From contig CAZLAH010000017.1 of assembly GCA_964557565.1 (NCBI GenBank), positions 1 through 10,816 of the forward strand: a stretch of 10,816 bases of DNA, read 5' to 3'. Shown here piece after piece: positions 6,201 through 10,178 of this stretch (its first letter is position 1; the number at the start of each line of letters is the position of its first letter). The notes beneath the pieces were generated by a model. That model saw nothing but the letters and a program-made list of their open reading frames with translations, had not been told where the DNA came from and ran no database searches. This DNA is from UBA5232 sp964557565 (GTDB taxonomy: Bacteria > Patescibacteriota > Dojkabacteria > SC72). The position numbers and the translations under genes were made by a program.

Positions 6201-6939
6201 TATTGTATTTATAGAAATTATTATACTCTTCTATTGTGTTTACACTAATGTATGATCGTATTTGCATAGGATGTGTCTTAACAATTTTTCCTTTTTTAAC
6301 CAATATTTCGAGTAGATCGTTTTCTCCAAAAATACCAAAGAAATCCTGTTTCAATGATTCTTGATATACTTCCTTTAAAGACTCTACTTTAACAATATAT
6401 TCACCTAAGCTATTTGTAAATGTTAAATCGGTATTCTTGTTTGTATAGTAATAGCTTTTGTCATTTATTTTACACCCTAAGACATTGTTCCCTTCATCTA
6501 TGATAATATTTTTTTCGATATTTAGATCCTTGCTTGTTAATATTTGAAAATCAATATTTTCATTTTTTGCATTATTTAAGAAGTCTAAATAATCAAAGTA
6601 AGAAATGGTATCCCCATTTATTGTGTATATGTAGTCTGTATCCTCTATACTTGGTAAAAGGTTGGAAAGTGTTTTTCCATGTCCAATAGGTTCTAGCTCC
6701 TCAATCAATGAAACTTGCTCTCCATATTTTTCAGTTACACGTAAGAAATGCTCATATCCATAGGTGTAGTTCACATAAATATGTTTAGCTCCTAGTTTTA
6801 AAAGTTTCTCTATATTTATTTCAAGAAAACTCTTACCTTCAAAGGTTAACAGTATTGGTTTCGGGATATCTTTTGTATATGGCATTAACCTTGTACCTTT
6901 TCCACCACAAAAAACGAAGCCTACTAGTGATTCTGTCAT
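6193..6939 (-). CDS. Sugar-phosphate nucleotidyltransferase (NTP_transferase, GT-A fold)
   Basis: Cytosolic enzyme expected to make an NDP-sugar from NTP and a sugar-1-phosphate. The signature loop FCGGKGTRLMPYTKDIPKPIL spans residues 10-30 and includes GGxGTRL, PxT and PKP. GHGKTL (86-91) matches the G..gaL region that follows the substrate loop. NGDT (108-111) supplies the metal-binding Asp110. The C-terminal part (about 130-248) completes the fold without a hexapeptide-repeat acyltransferase domain. At 248 aa this is a minimal form, like glucose-1-phosphate cytidylyl/thymidylyltransferases or the MurNAc-1-P uridylyltransferase type; the base and sugar cannot be read off. It is first in a two-gene operon with the TIM-barrel gene, overlapping by 8 bases, and divergent from the helicase. 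The ATG gives exactly the expected short lead-in to the first strand. No Shine-Dalgarno sequence is seen. Confidence 0.85.
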   Translation of the reverse strand: MTESLVGFVFCGGKGTRLMPYTKDIPKPILLTFEGKSFLEINIEKLLKLGAKHIYVNYTYGYEHFLRVTEKYGEQVSLIEELEPIGHGKTLSNLLPSIEDTDYIYTINGDTISYFDYLDFLNNAKNENIDFQILTSKDLNIEKNIIIDEGNNVLGCKINDKSYYYTNKNTDLTFTNSLGEYIVKVESLKEVYQESLKQDFFGIFGENDLLEILVKKGKIVKTHPMQIRSYISVNTIEEYNNFYKYNNA

Positions 6940-7019
6940 TTTTACTGTTTCTAGAATTAGATTTTATCTGTCGTTAATAGTATACAATATATTTTAAATT
7001 ATACTATTAAGAAATATTG

Positions 7020-7028
7020 TGATATAAT
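7020..7028 (+). promoter_or_regulatory. Extended -10 promoter TGATATAAT of the helicase gene
   Basis: TGaTATAAT is a perfect extended -10 element (TG, one base, TATAAT). Extended -10 promoters need little or no -35 box, and none is clear here. Transcription should begin near 7035, about 97 bases before the GTG start, an exceptionally long leader for this window. The same nine bases drive the small-membrane-protein operon. Confidence 0.6.
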
Positions 7029-7077
7029 TGATCTTCGTTGAATGTAGATTTTTCGAGATAAGCACCTAACGGTTTAA

Positions 7078-7117
7078 ATTTTATTTTCGGTTATCTATAC
7101 AAAACTGAAAATAAAAT
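7078..7117 (+). promoter_or_regulatory. Long leader hairpin upstream of the helicase start
   Basis: ATTTTATTTTCGGTT (7078-7092) pairs with AACTGAAAATAAAAT (7103-7117): 15 bp with a single G-U wobble, around a 10-base loop ATCTATACAA. The wobble is allowed in + strand RNA but would be an A-C mismatch on the other strand, favouring a role in the helicase mRNA. The stem ends 14 bases before the GTG and no T-tract follows, so it is not a standard terminator. Being mostly A-U, it could melt with temperature or be the target of the helicase itself. Confidence 0.65.
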
Positions 7118-7131
7118 AAATAAATACAACC

Positions 7132-8325
7132 GTGGGATATAATCACACAAACAATGGCGGATACCGCCCAAATAATAGATACTCGTCTTCTAGAAATAGA
7201 GGAAGGAGATATAATCGAAAACCTTCTACAATTAGTATTAATCAACTAATTGCAAAGGCTGTAGATGCTACACCTGATAATATATTTGTAGATGACTATA
7301 ACTATTCTCAATTTGAGATATCAGATATTCTTAAAAAGAATATTTACAATATTGGTTACAGTAATCCTACGAAGATCCAGTATCAAACTATCCCTCAAAT
7401 TATTGAAGGAAAAGATATCTTAGGTATTGCTAGTACAGGTTCTGGTAAGACAGCTGCATTCTTAATCCCTATGATAGACAAGATTCTTAAGGATAAGGAT
7501 AACAAATGTCTAATTGTAGAACCTACAAGAGAACTTGCTATGCAAATCCAAGATGAATTTAAAAAGCTTTCTGCTGGTACTGGTTTACAGAGTGTATTAA
7601 TAATGGGTGGAAATAGTATGCAAACACAGATTAGTATGTTAAGGAGAGATCCAGAGTTTGTAATATGTACACCAGGAAGATTAAAGGATATTTCTCAAAG
7701 AGGATTCATAAATCTTTCCATAATTAACAATGTAATACTTGATGAAGTAGATAGGATGTTAGATATGGGTTTCATTGATGATATTAAACATATCGTGAAT
7801 AGTTTAGATACAGATAGGCAATCTTTGTTCTTTTCTGCAACTATGGATAGGAAATCAGAAGAAATTGCTAATACCCTACTCTCTAATCCTGTTAAGGTTG
7901 AAGTAGAACATCAAGAGGCAGGTAAATTTGTAGATCAGGATATTGTAAGATTGGAAAAAGGTGAGAACAAGCTAGATGTTTTAACAGAATTGTTGAAAAA
8001 GGAAGAATTAGAAAAGGTCTTGGTATTTACATCTACCAAATGGGAGGCTGACAAGTTATGTAAAACTTTACAAAGAGATGATTTGTATATTGAGTCTTTG
8101 CATGGTGGTAAGAGACAGAATCAAAGAAGTAAGATCATTGAGAGATTTAAGAATGGAAAGATAGATGTCTTAGTAGCTACAGACGTAGCTTCTAGGGGAC
8201 TTGATGTAAACAATATAACTCATGTTATTAATTACGATATGCCTCAGACATATGAGGATTATACACATCGTATTGGTCGAACTGGTAGAGCTGGTAAGAA
8301 GGGTTTTGCTCTTACTTTTGTTTAG
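7132..8325 (+). CDS. DEAD-box ATP-dependent RNA helicase (RhlE/CshA-like)
   Basis: Unwinds RNA duplexes during cold adaptation, ribosome assembly or decay. Every core motif is present: Q-motif region around GYSNPTKIQYQTIP (75-88), motif I ASTGSGKT (100-107), Ia PTRELA (131-136), GG at 159-160, Ib TPGRL (180-184), motif II DEVD (204-207, in place of DEAD), motif III SAT (235-237), IV VLVFTST (296-302), V ATDVASRGLD (349-358) and VI HRIGRTGR (379-386). The chain stops 11 residues after motif VI, so the usual basic C-terminal tail is absent; instead residues 5-30 are rich in Asn, Arg, Gly, Ser and Tyr and probably bind RNA. The start is GTG because no in-frame ATG occurs before the core; a later non-ATG start would only shorten the tail. 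No Shine-Dalgarno sequence is present. The hairpin leader suggests post-transcriptional control. Confidence 0.93.
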   Translation: MGYNHTNNGGYRPNNRYSSSRNRGRRYNRKPSTISINQLIAKAVDATPDNIFVDDYNYSQFEISDILKKNIYNIGYSNPTKIQYQTIPQIIEGKDILGIASTGSGKTAAFLIPMIDKILKDKDNKCLIVEPTRELAMQIQDEFKKLSAGTGLQSVLIMGGNSMQTQISMLRRDPEFVICTPGRLKDISQRGFINLSIINNVILDEVDRMLDMGFIDDIKHIVNSLDTDRQSLFFSATMDRKSEEIANTLLSNPVKVEVEHQEAGKFVDQDIVRLEKGENKLDVLTELLKKEELEKVLVFTSTKWEADKLCKTLQRDDLYIESLHGGKRQNQRSKIIERFKNGKIDVLVATDVASRGLDVNNITHVINYDMPQTYEDYTHRIGRTGRAGKKGFALTFV

Positions 8326-8337
8326 ATACAAAGAGAT

Positions 8338-8373
8338 CCGCAGGTGCGTCATATAAATATAACGCACCTACGG
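8338..8373. terminator. Strong hairpin between convergent genes, possible bidirectional terminator
   Basis: CCGCAGGTGCGT (8338-8349) pairs with ACGCACCTACGG (8362-8373): 12 positions with one mismatch and an AT-rich 12-base loop. It is the most GC-rich hairpin in the window and sits between the helicase stop and the stop of the convergent 97-aa gene. It lacks a T-tract on either side, so it may act as an RNA-stabilising 3' end or a Rho-assisted stop rather than a canonical terminator. Its right arm can also fold alone as GCACC-TAC-GGTGC (8364-8376). Confidence 0.55.
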
Positions 8374-8383
8374 TGCATAGGAA

Positions 8384-8677
8384 TTATTCCTTTGCTATCT
8401 CTCTCGTTGCAATACAATCTGGATTTCCTTGGTGTCTTCCAATTATAAATGAGTAAATCATTACAATGAGAAGTATTGCCATAAACAACACTTCTTTTTC
8501 TTTGATTATTCCTATCTGGATAAATAATCCCAGTAAGATGGGGGTTACCCCTACAAAGATGAATGTTGTTCCCCAAGTAAATCTTTTTTCTTTTAAGATT
8601 AGGATTATTCCTCCTAAAATTATCAGAATGTAAAAACATATGAACCCTACTATTGGTAAAACTATTTCTGATTGCAT
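8384..8677 (-). CDS. Small integral membrane protein, 97 aa, three or more helices
   Basis: Function not recognised. Hydrophobic segments lie at about 6-27, 35-55 and 62-80, with a basic loop KEKRF (29-33) and a charged turn KEKE (59-62). The C-terminus GRHQGNPDCIATREIAKE is soluble. Basic residues in the first loop would place it inside by the positive-inside rule. The start is well fixed: AAGGAGA lies 6 bases before the ATG, in contrast with almost every other gene in the window. It is third in a row of - strand small membrane-protein genes, 208 bases after the second. That gap contains a structured RNA element and a 9-bp palindrome (8701-8721) in its leader. It could be a small transporter subunit, a holin-like protein or a membrane-stress protein, but nothing in the sequence decides this. 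Confidence 0.75.
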   Translation of the reverse strand: MQSEIVLPIVGFICFYILIILGGIILILKEKRFTWGTTFIFVGVTPILLGLFIQIGIIKEKEVLFMAILLIVMIYSFIIGRHQGNPDCIATREIAKE

Positions 8678-8683
8678 TCAAAT

Positions 8684-8688
8684 CTCCT
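8684..8688 (-). promoter_or_regulatory. Shine-Dalgarno sequence of the 97-aa membrane gene
   Basis: The - strand reads AAGGAGATTTGAATG, placing AGGAG 6 bases before the ATG. This is optimal spacing and fixes the start. Strong sites like this appear in the window only in front of the three small membrane-protein genes. Confidence 0.8.
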
Positions 8689-8700
8689 TAAGATAGTATT

Positions 8701-8721
8701 TTCTTGTATTGCATACAAGAA
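8701..8721. promoter_or_regulatory. Perfect 9-bp palindrome in the leader of the 97-aa gene
   Basis: TTCTTGTAT-TGC-ATACAAGAA is a perfect 9-bp inverted repeat with a 3-base centre, ending 11 bases before the Shine-Dalgarno sequence of the - strand gene. No T-tract follows on either strand. It may be an operator or a hairpin that controls access to the ribosome site. Confidence 0.4.
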
Positions 8722-8786
8722 GAGTTAAAAGACGAACGAAGTCATCTTCTAAATACTTATTGTATTAAATTCTAAATGAGCTATAT

Positions 8787-8863
8787 GGGTCTAGACCTGG
8801 GGACTTATGGATTGGTGGTAGAAATATCTACACTATAATCCTGCCTCAGGTCTTTCTGCACCC
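8787..8863. ncRNA. Multi-stem structured element, possible small RNA or intercistronic RNA structure
   Basis: Four nested stems fold this 77-base stretch into one long arm: GGGT/ACCC (8787-8790 with 8860-8863), AGACCTGGGG/CCTCAGGTCT (8793-8802 with 8844-8853, one G-U on the + strand), GGATT/AATCC (8809-8813 with 8837-8841) and GTAGA/TCTAC (8818-8822 with 8827-8831) closing an AATA loop. Asymmetric internal loops lie between them. The single G-U would be A-C on the other strand, which weakly favours a + strand RNA. A weak TTGTAT-16-TATATG promoter (8760-8787) would start transcription near 8794. Alternatively it acts within the - strand operon mRNA. It does not match tRNA, SRP RNA, RNase P or a riboswitch that I know. 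Confidence 0.4.
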
Positions 8864-8885
8864 TATTTAAAACTAAAATCATTCG

Positions 8886-9038
8886 TCATTCGTAGTCTAA
8901 ATTCTTATGAATATCATTTGTTTCTGAAGAATCTTCGATGGTATCATCTGTTTCTTTTTGCCCTGTTATCCATAGGAGTACCAGTATTATAAATGCAAGA
9001 ATTAATAATATGCCTACCAACGCTTTAAAAGCTTCCAT
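8886..9038 (-). CDS. Single-helix membrane microprotein, 50 aa
   Basis: A very short gene. Its peptide begins MEAFKALVGILLILAF, continues as one hydrophobic helix to about residue 25 (ending LLWITGQ), and has an acidic, Ser/Thr-rich tail of about 24 residues with ETDDTIEDSSE. The start is strongly supported: AGGAGG lies 4 bases before the ATG, and that site overlaps the stop codon of the upstream 78-aa gene, so the two are certainly on one mRNA and probably coupled. The N-terminus has no cleavable-signal pattern, so it is likely a bitopic membrane protein with an acidic tail. Such microproteins often adjust a larger membrane complex; which one is unknown. The layout leaves little doubt that it is translated. 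Confidence 0.75.
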   Translation of the reverse strand: MEAFKALVGILLILAFIILVLLWITGQKETDDTIEDSSETNDIHKNLDYE

Positions 9039-9042
9039 CTTT

Positions 9043-9048
9043 CCTCCT
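9043..9048 (-). promoter_or_regulatory. Shine-Dalgarno AGGAGG of the 50-aa gene, overlapping the upstream stop
   Basis: The - strand reads AGGAGGAAAGATG, a full consensus site 4 bases from the ATG. Two of its bases fall inside the stop codon of the 78-aa gene (9047-9049), the arrangement expected for terminating ribosomes to re-engage on the next small gene. Confidence 0.85.
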
Positions 9049-9283
9049 ATTTAAAAGTGACCATTCTGTATGTGTAGTAGAACAACAACGCAAGGGAAAG
9101 TAATACTATTACATACGATGCTACTTCTAATGCAAAGAAAACAATAAATATTATAATAATTTGTTTTACCATTAAAATATATTTCTTTTGTTCCTCCTTT
9201 ACTTCGTGAGAATGTATTAAAACAATTATGTACAAAATTATCAATATTGCTAATACTATTCCTGAAATACTTTCAGCAGTCAT
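9047..9283 (-). CDS. Small integral membrane protein, 78 aa, two to three helices
   Basis: Function not recognised. From the ATG at 9283 the protein starts MTAESISGIVLAILIILYI, giving a first helix at about 6-24. A charged loop HSHEVKEEQKK (24-34) follows, then a long hydrophobic region (about 36-71) that could be two closely packed helices, and a short basic end YRMVTFK. The frame is open a further 63 bases upstream to an ATG at 9346, but AGGAG lies 4 bases before the 9283 ATG, and the upstream part falls in a leader hairpin, so the shorter form is chosen. It is first in the small-membrane-protein operon, with an extended -10 promoter about 110 bases upstream. The stop overlaps the ribosome site of the next gene. 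High hydrophobic content and context suggest a membrane complex with its neighbours. Confidence 0.75.
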   Translation of the reverse strand: MTAESISGIVLAILIILYIIVLIHSHEVKEEQKKYILMVKQIIIIFIVFFALEVASYVIVLLSLALLFYYTYRMVTFK

Positions 9284-9287
9284 TTCT

Positions 9288-9292
9288 CTCCT
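9288..9292 (-). promoter_or_regulatory. Shine-Dalgarno of the 78-aa gene
   Basis: The - strand reads GAGAGGAGAGAAATG, with AGGAG 4 bases before the ATG at 9283. It sets the start of the 78-aa protein in place of the longer open frame beginning at 9346. Confidence 0.75.
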
Positions 9293-9310
9293 CTCTCGAA
9301 TGATTTTTGT

Positions 9311-9359
9311 ATAACGATCAACTTTGGTAACACAGGATGTAATCAAAGTTAATCGTTAT
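9311..9359 (-). promoter_or_regulatory. Leader hairpin of the small-membrane-protein operon
   Basis: On the + strand ATAACGATCAACTTTG (9311-9326) faces CAAAGTTAATCGTTAT (9344-9359), 16 positions with one mismatch and a 17-base loop. Read on the - strand, the mismatch becomes a G-U pair, so the full stem forms in the operon's own mRNA. It lies between the predicted start of transcription near 9384 and the Shine-Dalgarno sequence. It may control stability or translation, or the palindrome may be a protein-binding site in DNA. Confidence 0.55.
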
Positions 9360-9390
9360 TTTAGTTTTAATTGTAAAAGTGCAATGCCCT

Positions 9391-9399
9391 ATTATATCA
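9391..9399 (-). promoter_or_regulatory. Extended -10 promoter TGATATAAT of the small-membrane-protein operon
   Basis: The - strand reads TGATATAAT, a perfect extended -10 element identical to that of the helicase. No -35 box is clear. Transcription should start near 9384, leaving a leader of about 100 bases before the ATG at 9283. Confidence 0.6.
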
Positions 9400-9536
9400 G
9401 TATCGTTGTGTGTTTTCTACTTGTATATTGTACTTTTCTTTCTTTTATTGTATTTTGTATGTGTCGTTATAGTAACACTATATTGCTTGGACAGTGCTCT
9501 TTAACTCTTAAAGATTCCAAATAGGAAATGGTTATT

Positions 9537-9565
9537 CTGAAATAGTAAATGTCTATCTATTTCAG
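9537..9565. promoter_or_regulatory. 9-bp inverted repeat upstream of the 168-aa gene
   Basis: CTGAAATAG (9537-9545) and CTATTTCAG (9557-9565) are perfect inverted copies around an 11-base centre. They lie just upstream of a weak -10-like TATTAT (9576-9581), about 28 bases before the ATG at 9593. The one-turn spacing between arms suits a dimeric regulator, or it is a hairpin. Confidence 0.35.
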
Positions 9566-9592
9566 TTACTTAAATTATTATTTTCTTTTTCA

Positions 9593-10099
9593 ATGGAGAG
9601 ATCCTCTCAAGAACTGCTCAAAGGTGCTCATAGGTATTTAGTAGATGGAGGTGTTAATGGTAGTGTCGCTACTAAATTTGAAGGTAAAATGATGAAGCTT
9701 TCAGATGGGAAAGTGGTTGGTGTTGTAAGAGATTGTGTAGAGAAAGATGTTAGAAAGCTTGTTCTTGGGTTTGAGGAAAATGGTTTTGTTTCCTTTTGGA
9801 AAATGGCTCATTTCGATGAGGGTATTTGTCCAGAAATATATAATTGTGAAGTATTTCCAGCTACAGGTGGTCATGTAGGTAGATATGATATGTATCTTGA
9901 TTTGGCTAAATACTATGAAATGATATTAAATATTCCAGAGATTGAAGAAGCATTAAATACAAAGGATGATGAAGAAGCCCTTAATATATTAGCTGATGCT
10001 AATATTGAAACTATACATGAGTATTTAGATATCTTTACAATTACGCATTTGAATATTCATGGTAAAGTGTCGGCTTTTTGGCTAGAAGAGGAAAAGTAG
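9593..10099 (+). CDS. Hypothetical protein, 168 aa, soluble
   Basis: I do not recognise this protein. It has no signal peptide or membrane helix. Residues 1-75 alternate short strands (KVVGVVRDCVEKDVRKLVLGF, FVSFWKMAHF); residues 80-100 contain GICPEIYNCEVFPATGGHVGRYD, with two cysteines and two glycine-rich turns. Residues 100-150 are strongly helical and acidic (DLAKYYEMILNIPEIEEAL, DDEEALNILADANIETIHEYLDIF). It closes with LNIHGKVSAFWLEEEK. There is no catalytic motif that I can name. The start has no Shine-Dalgarno sequence; a -10-like TATTAT ends 11 bases before it, so a short leader is likely. It is alone on its strand, divergent from the small-membrane operon and convergent with the ATP-grasp gene. 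Frame integrity and codon use like its neighbours support a real gene. Confidence 0.75.
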   Translation: MERSSQELLKGAHRYLVDGGVNGSVATKFEGKMMKLSDGKVVGVVRDCVEKDVRKLVLGFEENGFVSFWKMAHFDEGICPEIYNCEVFPATGGHVGRYDMYLDLAKYYEMILNIPEIEEALNTKDDEEALNILADANIETIHEYLDIFTITHLNIHGKVSAFWLEEEK

Positions 10100-10113
10100 A
10101 AAACTTTTTATGG

Positions 10114-10173
10114 TATCTTTTCTCTGATATCTATATTTGTTATAGGAGAATTAGTAATTTGAAAGAAAAGATA
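10114..10173. terminator. Possible bidirectional terminator between convergent genes
   Basis: TATCTTTTCT (10114-10123) and AGAAAAGATA (10164-10173) are perfect inverted copies. Within them a second fold, TTCTC...CTATA-tttgt-TATAG-GAGAA (10120-10150), is possible with a 6-base bulge. It lies in the 79-base gap between the stops of the 168-aa and ATP-grasp genes. There is no clean T-tract, so the assignment is weak. Confidence 0.35.
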
Positions 10174-10178
10174 GAATT

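Larger units (their letters stand above)
6940..7131. other. Divergent intergenic region between nucleotidyltransferase and helicase
   Basis: This 192-base, very AT-rich stretch has no gene. It holds the extended -10 promoter of the helicase, its leader of about 97 bases with a 15-bp hairpin, and probably an unresolved - strand promoter for the nucleotidyltransferase. TATACT and TATAAT occur on the - strand roughly 45 and 70 bases before its ATG, but without a clear -35 box. Confidence 0.6.
9284..9592. other. Divergent regulatory region of about 309 bases
   Basis: No credible gene lies here. It holds, from left to right, the Shine-Dalgarno sequence of the 78-aa gene, a 16-bp leader hairpin (9311-9359), the - strand extended -10 promoter (9391-9399), a featureless T-rich stretch on the + strand, and a 9-bp inverted repeat (9537-9565) upstream of the 168-aa gene. 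Confidence 0.6.

Noticed and set aside
8349..8681. 110-codon - strand frame overlapping the 97-aa membrane gene
   Set aside because: It is another frame of the same region, with basic, Asn-rich composition and no ribosome site; the 97-aa frame has helices and a strong Shine-Dalgarno sequence.
8783..8865. A tRNA in the gap with TTGGTGGTAGA resembling a D-loop
   Set aside because: There is no T-arm GGTTCRANYCC, no 7-bp acceptor stem and no 7-base anticodon loop; the pairing forms one long arm instead of a cloverleaf.
8880..8896. Short direct repeat CATTCGTCATTCGT as a possible repeat array or attachment site
   Set aside because: There are only two 7-base units at a stop codon, with no further copies and no integrase or mobile gene nearby.
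9284..9346. N-terminal extension of the 78-aa protein from the ATG at 9346
   Set aside because: The AGGAG site directly before the 9283 ATG and the leader hairpin across the extension both favour the shorter protein.
9324..9524. 66-codon + strand open frame with a hydrophobic stretch
   Set aside because: It begins inside the leader hairpin of the opposite operon, covers that operon's promoter, has no Shine-Dalgarno sequence or -10 box, and encodes many Cys, Phe and Tyr residues as expected from random T-rich sequence.
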